This document shows positions 1 through 5,102 of a DNA stretch of 5,102 nt, piece by piece. Under the pieces are notes generated by a model. It was not told the DNA's origin, ran no database searches, and was given only the letters and a program-made list of their open reading frames with translations. Location: positions 1 through 5,102 of the forward strand of contig JAFACJ010000675.1 in assembly GCA_023425615.1 (NCBI GenBank). Direction: 5' to 3'. The position numbers and the translations under genes were made by a program. The number at the start of each line of letters is the position of its first letter. The stretch's first letter is position 1. The DNA comes from Actinomycetes bacterium. GTDB taxonomy: Bacteria > Actinomycetota > Actinomycetes > Streptosporangiales > Streptosporangiaceae.

Positions 1-173
1 CCGCCGCGCGGGCCTTCCTGGACCTGGAGCCCGAGCGAGACCCCGCCGAGAGCCGCGCCGCCTACCTGGAGGTGCTGCTGGCCTTCCTGAAGGCGCGGCT
101 GGACGGCGACCCCGAACCCCTGGAGAACGTGCGGAAGAACCCGCCTCCCTCCGTGTCACTGCGGGAGCACTGA
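1..173 (+). CDS. C-terminal end of an alpha/beta hydrolase, possibly chlorophyllase-like (partial)
   Basis: Only the last 56 codons are present (first complete codon at position 3, stop TGA at 171-173); the 5' part lies outside the window. The nucleophile and the rest of the catalytic triad are not visible. The fragment has a predicted amphipathic helix containing AFLKARLDGD, then a short tail with PPPSVSL. This is the layout of the end of alpha/beta hydrolases, where the last helix packs on the core. From memory it fits plant chlorophyllases especially well: they end with an R-rich helix, AFLK, L-x-G-(D/E), then P..S/A-P..L. Chlorophyllase removes the phytol side chain from chlorophyll. The stop overlaps the next start by one base (TGATG), so the two genes are translationally coupled. 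The hydrolase class is moderately supported. The chlorophyllase assignment is tentative and leans partly on the RCCR-like and NYC1-like genes downstream. Another esterase or dienelactone hydrolase-type enzyme is possible. Confidence 0.5.
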   Translation, partial: AARAFLDLEPERDPAESRAAYLEVLLAFLKARLDGDPEPLENVRKNPPPSVSLREH

Positions 174-1423
174 TGCTGAAGAACTTCTGGTACGCGGTCG
201 AGACCAGCGACCAGGTCACCGGCAAGCCCAAGAAGATCACCTGTCTGGGCCAGGACTTCGTCCTGTACCGCACGAGCAAGGGCGAGGTCGTCTGCCTGTC
301 TGACCTGTGCCCGCACCGCGGCGCCGCGCTGTCGGGCGGCTGGGTCAAGGACGACAAGATGGTCTGCCCCTACCACGGCTGGGAATTCGTGCCCGACGGC
401 GCCTGCGTGAGGATCCCGGCCAACCTGGAGGGCCGGGGCATGCCGAAGAAGGCGCGCGTCGACTCCTACCCCACCCAGGAGAAGTACGGCTTCGTGTGGG
501 TCTTCATGGGCGACCTCGCCGAGGAGGACCGCCCCCCGATCCCCCACTGGCCGGAGTTCGACGACCTGAAGAAGGACGGCGGACGCTGGAAGCCGGTCTA
601 CGGCGAGTACCTCTGGAACTCCAACTACGAGCGCATCCTGGAGAACGGCTGCGACGTCGCGCACACGCCGTTCGTCCACGCCGGGCGCTTCGGCAACCCC
701 GAGCGGCCCGAGGTGGAGGAGTACGAGGTCGAGATGCCCGACGAGTGGTCGGCGTTCGCGACGGTCCGGCTCTACCCGCCCCAGGCCAAGGGCCTGTGGG
801 GGCGCCTGAGCGGCAAGACCAAGGACCTCAAGGACCGCCCGCCGGTCGAGACCACCGCCGGCTGGATGCTGCCGAACATGATCAAGCTGCACGTGCGGCT
901 GCCCATGGGCAACATCATCATCTACGACAGCAACATCCCGATCGACGAGACCACCACGCTGGTGAAGTTCGTCGGCCTCCGTGACTTCTTCACCGGCGAC
1001 TGGGCCGACAAGAACGCCCTCAAGCGCATCTACGGCATCTTCGCCCAGGACGTCCCCGTCGTCGACGGCACCCGTCCCGAGCTGCTGCCGGCCGACCTGG
1101 CCGCCGAACTGCACGTCAAGTCCGACCTCATCGCGGTGCACTACCGCCGCCGCCGGCAGGAGCTCGCCGACAAGGGCTGGATGCTCGGCGACGAGGACCG
1201 CATCATGGGCGACGTCCCGCGCCGCGAGGCGACCGTCATCCCCTCGCCCGCCCGCAAGAACAACCCCGAGCTGGCCCGCGCCTGGGTGCACAAGGCCAGG
1301 GGCGAGCACCCCCGGGTGGACGACTCCATCCTCAAGGGCGAGGCCGAACGTGCCGCCGCCCAGGCCGCCGAGGCCGCAGAGACCACCGAGACCGCAGCCG
1401 ATGACAAGGAGTCGCAGGCATGA
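173..1423 (+). CDS. Rieske [2Fe-2S] non-heme iron oxygenase, PaO-type role proposed
   Basis: A 416-residue oxygenase of the aromatic ring-hydroxylating/demethylase type, expected to be cytoplasmic. The N-terminal Rieske domain (about residues 5-112) carries the cluster ligands C46-x-H48 and C65-x2-H68 in the contexts CPHRG and CPYHGW. The catalytic domain has the mononuclear iron motif D161-x2-H164-x4-H169, in ENGCDVAHTPFVH. D293 in FAQDVPVVDG is a plausible third iron ligand. Residues 389-416 form a disordered-looking tail rich in Ala and Glu. The start at 173 is supported by GGGAG at 163-167 and by the NFWYAV opening usual in this family. Plant pheophorbide a oxygenase (PaO) has the same two motifs (ENLxDPAHxPxxH at the iron site) but also a C-terminal CxxC and membrane helices, which are absent here. 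No reductase or ferredoxin partner lies in the window. The Rieske oxygenase class is nearly certain. Cleavage of a tetrapyrrole ring is inferred only from the RCCR-like gene overlapping its 3' end. Confidence 0.95.
   Translation: MLKNFWYAVETSDQVTGKPKKITCLGQDFVLYRTSKGEVVCLSDLCPHRGAALSGGWVKDDKMVCPYHGWEFVPDGACVRIPANLEGRGMPKKARVDSYPTQEKYGFVWVFMGDLAEEDRPPIPHWPEFDDLKKDGGRWKPVYGEYLWNSNYERILENGCDVAHTPFVHAGRFGNPERPEVEEYEVEMPDEWSAFATVRLYPPQAKGLWGRLSGKTKDLKDRPPVETTAGWMLPNMIKLHVRLPMGNIIIYDSNIPIDETTTLVKFVGLRDFFTGDWADKNALKRIYGIFAQDVPVVDGTRPELLPADLAAELHVKSDLIAVHYRRRRQELADKGWMLGDEDRIMGDVPRREATVIPSPARKNNPELARAWVHKARGEHPRVDDSILKGEAERAAAQAAEAAETTETAADDKESQA
1406..1411 (+). promoter_or_regulatory. Strong ribosome binding site of the RCCR-like gene
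   Basis: AAGGAG lies within the end of the Rieske gene, 8 bases before the ATG at 1420. It supports that start, which overlaps the upstream stop as ATGA. The RCCR-like protein can therefore be initiated both independently and by re-initiation. Confidence 0.75.
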
Positions 1424-2145
1424 CCTCACTGCCCAAGGGCCTGTTCGACCGCACTTTGGCGAAGCTGGAGGGGGCGGAGGAGCTCAAGCTCGTCCACGGC
1501 CTCGACCTGTTCGGCGCGATGGGCCCCGACCCCGTCGGGCGGCTCGAGGTGCGCACCGGCAGCAAGATCGCCAAGGTGGTGACGATCAGCCTCGTCGTGC
1601 CGCAGATCGGCATGGACAGCCACATGATCTTCGCCTTCACCCCCGACGACTCGGCGCTGCCGCACTTCACCCTCGACTCCGTCGAGGCGGGCGGCACCCT
1701 CGCCTTCCACCTCGACCTCGTCCCCCGCGCCGAGCTCGCCTCCCACCTGGCCTACGTGGACGCCGTGTTCGAGCCGCTCAGCCCCGTCTTCGAGCGGTCC
1801 AAGGAGGTCTTCGGCTCGCTGCGCGCCGCGATCGGCCCCCGCCAGTACGCGATGATGTCGCCCTGGATGCTGGTCAACCGCGCCGACGAGGAGCAGTTCA
1901 AGGCCTTCGACGCCTTCGTCGACGACTACTTCGCGCACTGGTCGGCGCTGCTGGAGTCCGGCCTGTCCGACGAGGTCCTCGCGACGCTCTCCGACACCGA
2001 CCTGGCGGCCCGCGACCGGCTCAACCGGGAGAACCTGTTCAGCCCCGCCGTCGACCCGGTCTGGGAGCGGGTCGCCCGGCTCGTCGGCCAGGAGACCTCC
2101 GACAAGCTGCGCGCCGAGCTCATCTCCAACGAGGTGCAGGCGTGA
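1420..2145 (+). CDS. Red chlorophyll catabolite reductase (RCCR)-like protein
   Basis: A soluble protein of 241 residues with no signal peptide or membrane segment. Compared from memory with Arabidopsis RCCR, the same landmarks occur in the same order. PHF (81-83) matches P-N-F, and LDLVPR (98-103) matches LDLPHR, followed by an acidic/aromatic helix. MSPWMLV (146-152) matches VSPSLFV. A charged RD (198-199) precedes a D-P-V-W (212-215) segment ending in G223, like the RRD...DLDLQFPRMFG end of RCCR. RCCR belongs to the ferredoxin-dependent bilin reductase fold group and reduces red chlorophyll catabolite, the ring-opened product of PaO, to a primary fluorescent catabolite. The two RCCR acidic residues thought to bind substrate may correspond to D86 and D212 here; I could not check this by alignment. 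Its direct coupling (ATGA) behind a Rieske oxygenase mirrors the plant PaO-RCCR partnership. Alternatively it is a bilin reductase-fold protein acting on another linear tetrapyrrole. Confidence 0.72.
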   Translation: MTSLPKGLFDRTLAKLEGAEELKLVHGLDLFGAMGPDPVGRLEVRTGSKIAKVVTISLVVPQIGMDSHMIFAFTPDDSALPHFTLDSVEAGGTLAFHLDLVPRAELASHLAYVDAVFEPLSPVFERSKEVFGSLRAAIGPRQYAMMSPWMLVNRADEEQFKAFDAFVDDYFAHWSALLESGLSDEVLATLSDTDLAARDRLNRENLFSPAVDPVWERVARLVGQETSDKLRAELISNEVQA

Positions 2146-3065
2146 GCGAGCCCAGCGAATGGCAGAACCGCATCGCCGGCGAGTGGCACGGCCGCCCGTC
2201 CCTCTTCGACGCCCAGGGGGTGTGGTGCGGTTACGAGGACATCCGGCGCTCGTCGGTGTTCGAGGACGGCACCACCACCTACTACATGGACGGCGGGCTG
2301 GAGGGCGGCGGTGAGCTGGCCGGGCGGTTCCGGCTGGGCGCGCCGTTCGCGTTCGGGGTCATCGACTCCGACAGCGACCGCGTCTACACCGGCCCCGACT
2401 TCTTCGGAACGGGCCAGCCGTACGGCGGGTTCGTCGACGCCCACTACTACGGGCCCGGCTGGCAGGTGGACCTCAACACCTGGAACCACAACCTGCCCGA
2501 CGGCGAGACCCAGGTGTACTCCTCGGTCCTCTACCAGGGCTGGACGGTCGTCGGCTGCTTCAACGGCGTCTACAAGCGCCCCTCTTCACCGGACTACGAC
2601 ATCCCCGCCCACCTGGAGGCCGAGACCCGCAACGGGCCCGTCCCGTTCATCCTGCCGACGAAGAAGGCGGGCGGGTACGAGGGCGTGTGCGAGCTGTGGG
2701 GCGCCGACCAGAAGCTCATCGGCGACGTCACCGTCACCCTGGAGCTGGAGCCGATCGACCTGCTGCGCACCCGCGCGCACGTCACCTGGTCCGGGGCGAT
2801 CGAGCGGTCCTACACCGTCGAGCAGCGCCGCGACGGGACGCGGATGTTCTACGAGGGCCCCGACGCGTGGGGCAACGCCCAGGCGTTCGGGCGCGCCAAC
2901 TTCACCAGCGTCCACTTCACCGACGTCACCAAGATCAAGGGCCGCGAGTTCATGATCGACGCGACGCCGGGGATGAACGCGGGCGAGACCCTCGCCGTCA
3001 CCTACGAGGTGTGCGACGGCAACCGGCCGTCCGGCGTCATCCACGGGGTGCTCGCATGGCGGTGA
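2142..3065 (+). CDS. Unrecognised protein with two tandem, probably beta-barrel (calycin-like) modules
   Basis: A 307-residue protein starting at GTG 2142, which overlaps the upstream stop as GTGA, with GAGG at 2131-2134. The reading frame stays open far upstream, but that part is a shadow of the preceding two genes. I do not recognise the family with confidence. The N-terminus (GEWHG...FDAQGVW, 13-28) recalls the opening of DUF3598/lipocalin-like cyanobacterial proteins. The chain is rich in Gly, Trp and Tyr with alternating beta-type pattern, and has no signal peptide or membrane helix. It contains an internal duplication. Residues 82-95 (Y-x-GPD-x2-G-x2-Q-x-Y-G) recur at 237-250 (Y-x-GPD-x2-G-x2-Q-x-F-G), each followed about 20 residues later by a His (H101, H258). 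VYSSVLYQGW (125-134) resembles VIHGVLAW (299-306). Calycin folds bind tetrapyrroles, lipids and other hydrophobic ligands, so a binding protein or an enzyme for the operon's substrate is plausible. This is inference. Confidence 0.85.
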   Translation: MSEPSEWQNRIAGEWHGRPSLFDAQGVWCGYEDIRRSSVFEDGTTTYYMDGGLEGGGELAGRFRLGAPFAFGVIDSDSDRVYTGPDFFGTGQPYGGFVDAHYYGPGWQVDLNTWNHNLPDGETQVYSSVLYQGWTVVGCFNGVYKRPSSPDYDIPAHLEAETRNGPVPFILPTKKAGGYEGVCELWGADQKLIGDVTVTLELEPIDLLRTRAHVTWSGAIERSYTVEQRRDGTRMFYEGPDAWGNAQAFGRANFTSVHFTDVTKIKGREFMIDATPGMNAGETLAVTYEVCDGNRPSGVIHGVLAWR

Positions 3066-3808
3066 TCGTCGTGACCGGCGGGACCCGGGGCATCGGCTTC
3101 GGGCTCGCCAGGGAGCTCATCGCCCGCGGCGCGACCGTCGTCGTCTGCGGCCGCTCCGGCGTCGACGCCGCCGCGGCCGAACTGGGCGCGACCGGTGTCG
3201 TGTGCGACATGACCGACCGGGCGCAGGTCGAGGCGCTGTGGGAGAAGGCCGCCTCGCTCGGCCCCGTCGCGCACTGGGTGAACAACGCCGGCGTCTCCAC
3301 CTCCCGCAAGCCCGTCGCCGAACTCCCCGCCGAGCAGATCGAGACTGTCGTCTCGGCGAACCTGCTGGGTGTGCTCAACGGCAGCGCCGTCGCCGTCAGG
3401 CACATGCTGGAGCAGGGCTCGGGGCCCGTCTGGAACATGGAGGGCTTCGGCAGCGACGGACGCACCATGCCGGGGCTCACCGCCTACGGCGCCACCAAGC
3501 GCGCCGTCACCTACCTCACCGACGGGCTCGCCAAGGAGCTGAAGGACACCCCGGTCAAGGCCGCGCACCTGTCGCCCGGCATGGTCGTCACCGACCTGCT
3601 GACGCACGACTACACGCCCGAGGAGCTGGAGAAGGCCAAGAAGGTCTTCAACATCCTCGCCGACAAGGTCGAGACCGTCACCCCGTTCCTGGCCGAGGGC
3701 ATCCTCAAGGGCACGAAGAACGGCGGACGGGTCGCCTGGCTGACCGGCGGGAAGATCGCCTTCCGGTTCGCCACCGCCGCCTTCCGCAAGCGGGACCTGT
3801 TCGCATGA
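3056..3808 (+). CDS. Short-chain dehydrogenase/reductase resembling chlorophyll b reductase (NYC1/NOL)
   Basis: A cytoplasmic SDR of 250 residues, the usual length. The Rossmann dinucleotide motif is TGGTRGIG (7-14). CGRS (31-34) at the end of strand beta-2 suggests NADPH. Other landmarks are D51 after beta-3, NNAG (76-79), catalytic N102 and Y144-x3-K148. The usual catalytic Ser-Ser stretch is replaced by NMEGFGSDGR (127-136), leaving S133 as the nearest Ser. Plant NYC1/NOL carry the same change (N-I-D-G-A-G-SDGR). The match to my memory of NYC1/NOL continues through AYGATKR (143-149), LSPGMVVTDLL (172-182), an FNILAD-type segment (198-203) and W/F-LTG (228-231). NYC1/NOL reduce the C7 formyl group of chlorophyll b to hydroxymethyl. 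Here the formyl substrate is inferred. The start overlaps the upstream gene by ten bases and has only a weak purine stretch (GGGG at 3045-3048), but it places the glycine motif correctly. A generic SDR with a convergent motif is the alternative. Confidence 0.85.
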   Translation: MAVIVVTGGTRGIGFGLARELIARGATVVVCGRSGVDAAAAELGATGVVCDMTDRAQVEALWEKAASLGPVAHWVNNAGVSTSRKPVAELPAEQIETVVSANLLGVLNGSAVAVRHMLEQGSGPVWNMEGFGSDGRTMPGLTAYGATKRAVTYLTDGLAKELKDTPVKAAHLSPGMVVTDLLTHDYTPEELEKAKKVFNILADKVETVTPFLAEGILKGTKNGGRVAWLTGGKIAFRFATAAFRKRDLFA

Positions 3809-4401
3809 GCGGGATGGACTATCCCGTCCTCCTGGCACTCGAGGACTTCGTCCCGGTGGCGCTCACCGTCACCGGGACGCTGCTCCTGGCCCGGCTCGAT
3901 GACCTGGACACCCGCCTGGTCCAGGCGGCCGCGCTGCTGCTCGGGCTCGGCGGGTTCGCCAAGAGCGGCTGGAAGCTCCTCATCGCGAGCACCGACGTCG
4001 ACCTGTGGGTGGTGCCGCTGGCGCTGTTCCCGCTGCTGTCGGCGGGGTTCCTCACCCTCATCAAGGCACTGGAGCCGCGGCTGCCCATCCCCGCGGCGGC
4101 CGGGCTGTGGATGGCGTGCCTCGGCACGTCGTTCGCGATCGGCGACACGATGCCGATGCTCATCCTCACCATCGGCGTCAGCACCGCCGCCGCCGTGTTC
4201 CTCTTCCGCAGGCACAAGCTGTTCCTGCTGTGGATAGCGGGACAGTACGCGCTCGGCCCGCTCGGCGGCCAGGAGCACCAGACCATCGCGCTCCAGTGGA
4301 CCGAGCAGTCGATCAACACCGCGTCCCAGGCGGTCTTCGCCTTCGCCGCCTGGCGCGCGCTCACCCTCCAAGAGCAGAAGGAACAGGAGATCCCGGCATG
4401 A
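3805..4401 (+). CDS. Small polytopic membrane protein, function unknown
   Basis: A 198-residue hydrophobic protein. Likely membrane segments are about 14-30, 38-60, 67-89, 95-112, 116-134 and 138-154. A weaker hydrophobic or amphipathic stretch lies at 170-186, before a charged tail (QEQKEQE). Charged or polar residues near the segments include K53, K57, D64, D66, D114 and the GGQEH stretch (154-158). I do not recognise the family and see no transporter, cytochrome or protease signature; there are no paired His or Cys ligands typical of heme or iron-sulfur membrane proteins. ATG 3805 overlaps the upstream stop (ATGA). A second in-frame ATG at 3814 would shorten it by three residues, and neither has a strong ribosome binding site. 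Because it sits inside a catabolic-looking operon, it may move the substrate or product, or anchor the soluble enzymes at the membrane; this is only inference. Confidence 0.8.
   Translation: MSGMDYPVLLALEDFVPVALTVTGTLLLARLDDLDTRLVQAAALLLGLGGFAKSGWKLLIASTDVDLWVVPLALFPLLSAGFLTLIKALEPRLPIPAAAGLWMACLGTSFAIGDTMPMLILTIGVSTAAAVFLFRRHKLFLLWIAGQYALGPLGGQEHQTIALQWTEQSINTASQAVFAFAAWRALTLQEQKEQEIPA
4385..4390 (+). promoter_or_regulatory. Ribosome binding site of the decarboxylase/isomerase-family gene
   Basis: AGGAGA lies within the last codons of the membrane-protein gene, 7 bases before ATG 4398. It supports that start, which overlaps the upstream stop as ATGA. Confidence 0.7.
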
Positions 4402-5102
4402 CCGACGCGCTGGGCTGGCGCCGCAAGTTCGGCGTCATCGCGCCCTCCACCAACACCATCGTCGAGCCCGACTTCTACCGGATGGGAGTGCCGGGAGTCA
4501 CGGCGCACTTCTCCCGCATCCACATCCGCGACCAGAACATGGCCGGGGACGAGGGCATGGAGCGGCTGCTCGACCAGATCCGCGAGGAGATCGGCGCCGC
4601 CTGCGAGCGGGTCCTCACCTGCGAGCCCGACTACATGGTCATGGGCATGTCCGCCGAGACGTTCTGGGGCGGCGTCGAGGGCAACCGCGCCTTCATCAAG
4701 CAGATCCACGACCTCACCGGCCTCCAGGTCGCCACCGGGGCCGAGGCGTGCGAACGCGCGCTGAAGCTGTACGGGGCGCGGCGCATCGGCGTCGTCACCC
4801 CCTACCAGCCCGTCGGCGACGCCAACGTCCGCACCTTCTTCAACGAGCTCGGCTTCGAGGTCGACAAGATCATCGGTCTGAAGTGCCCGACCGCCGTCTC
4901 CATCGCCCACGTCACCGAGGACGAGTTGCGCACCGCGCTCAGCGAGCTGGCCGAGGGCGACGTCGACGCCCTCATCCAGTGCGGCACCAACCTGTCCATG
5001 GTCTCCCTCGCCGACGAGGCCGAACGCTGGCTCGGCATCCCCACCATCGCCATCAACGCCGCCACATGGTGGATGGCGCTCCGTGAGAACGGCATCGAGG
5101 AC
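4398..5102 (+). CDS. Arylmalonate decarboxylase/maleate isomerase family protein (3' end cut off)
   Basis: An open frame of 235 codons runs to the window edge with no stop. Family members are about 240-270 residues, so only the extreme C-terminus is missing. The N-terminal FGVIAPSTNTIVEPDFY (11-27) is the usual opening of the maleate cis-trans isomerase/Amdase group of the Asp/Glu racemase superfamily. MGMSAETFWGG (82-92) aligns with the MGTSLSFYRG loop of Bordetella arylmalonate decarboxylase. QCGTNLSMV (194-202) carries C195, at the position of that enzyme's catalytic Cys188. GIPTIAIN (213-220) is the usual substrate-pocket strand. The first of the two cysteines used by racemases and maleate isomerase is replaced by Gly (G83), as in arylmalonate decarboxylase. 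This one-Cys layout suggests a decarboxylase-like or other non-racemase reaction more than cis-trans isomerisation, but the substrate is unknown. Y136 sits near the oxyanion-hole Tyr of the decarboxylase. Coupled by ATGA to the gene upstream. Confidence 0.88.
   Translation, partial: MTDALGWRRKFGVIAPSTNTIVEPDFYRMGVPGVTAHFSRIHIRDQNMAGDEGMERLLDQIREEIGAACERVLTCEPDYMVMGMSAETFWGGVEGNRAFIKQIHDLTGLQVATGAEACERALKLYGARRIGVVTPYQPVGDANVRTFFNELGFEVDKIIGLKCPTAVSIAHVTEDELRTALSELAEGDVDALIQCGTNLSMVSLADEAERWLGIPTIAINAATWWMALRENGIED

Noticed and set aside
1330..1400. GCC-rich, short-period repeat-like stretch at the end of the Rieske gene
   Set aside because: It is explained by codons for an Ala/Glu-rich protein tail and shows no regular unit that would indicate a DNA repeat or recombination site.
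62..1429. Long open frame on the - strand (455 codons) antisense to the Rieske gene
   Set aside because: Its protein is a Gly/Ala/Val/Asp/Arg-rich composition typical of high-GC antisense shadows, with no domain signature, while the opposite strand encodes a complete Rieske oxygenase with all metal ligands.
981..2141. Upstream in-frame extension of the double-module protein gene, starting from an ATG at 981
   Set aside because: The extension translates to low-complexity Pro/Arg/Ser/Thr-rich sequence and runs across two well-supported genes; the natural start is GTG 2142 in a GTGA overlap.
2687..3055. Upstream extension of the SDR frame from an ATG at 2687
   Set aside because: The extra residues are Arg-rich shadow sequence inside the preceding gene; the Rossmann motif begins right after ATG 3056, as expected for an SDR.
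3202..3804. Upstream extension of the membrane-protein frame inside the SDR gene
   Set aside because: The translated part is Arg/Gly/His-rich and unlike any protein; ATG 3805 in the ATGA overlap is the sensible start.
3819..4910. Antisense open frame of 363 codons across the membrane-protein and decarboxylase-family genes
   Set aside because: It crosses the boundary of two coupled + strand genes, and its sequence is a GC-driven mix of Asp/Gly/Val/Ala-rich and Ser/Arg-rich stretches with no motif.
4398..5102. Aspartate/glutamate racemase as a specific call for the last gene
   Set aside because: Racemases need two catalytic cysteines; only C195 is in place and the first site is Gly (G83), so the decarboxylase/isomerase branch fits better.

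Overview
The window is high-GC DNA (roughly 70% by eye), with G or C at most third codon positions and almost no space between genes. This is typical of an actinobacterium, perhaps of the Actinomadura/Nonomuraea/Streptomyces kind, although the genus cannot be fixed from this sequence. All seven genes lie on the + strand. Each junction is an overlap: one base (TGATG), four bases (ATGA or GTGA) or ten bases. The window is therefore the inside of one long, translationally coupled operon that continues past both edges. No promoter, terminator, RNA gene, repeat array or mobile element is visible.

Layout: (1) 1-173, the end of an alpha/beta hydrolase-like protein whose tail resembles chlorophyllase. 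(2) 173-1423, a Rieske non-heme iron oxygenase. (3) 1420-2145, a protein resembling plant red chlorophyll catabolite reductase (RCCR). (4) 2142-3065, an unrecognised protein of 307 residues built from two diverged copies of one module, probably a double beta-barrel. (5) 3056-3808, a short-chain dehydrogenase whose C-terminal half closely resembles plant chlorophyll b reductase (NYC1/NOL). (6) 3805-4401, a small polytopic membrane protein. (7) 4398-5102, an arylmalonate decarboxylase/maleate isomerase family protein cut by the window edge.

The striking point is the combination. Plants dismantle chlorophyll with NYC1/NOL (C7-formyl reduction), an esterase that removes phytol (chlorophyllase or pheophytinase), the Rieske enzyme pheophorbide a oxygenase (PaO, macrocycle opening) and RCCR (reduction of the open bilin). 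Relatives of all four types appear to sit next to each other here, in an organism that by its genome style is probably not phototrophic. The working hypothesis is a bacterial operon that degrades or modifies chlorophyll-like or other cyclic tetrapyrroles. The double-barrel protein would be a candidate binding protein or missing enzyme, the membrane protein a candidate uptake or anchoring part, and the decarboxylase-family protein a candidate for a later step. The RCCR-like and NYC1-like resemblances come from remembered family sequences and are the firmest. The chlorophyllase assignment rests on only about 56 residues, and the Rieske protein could serve many substrates. The pathway as a whole is inference.
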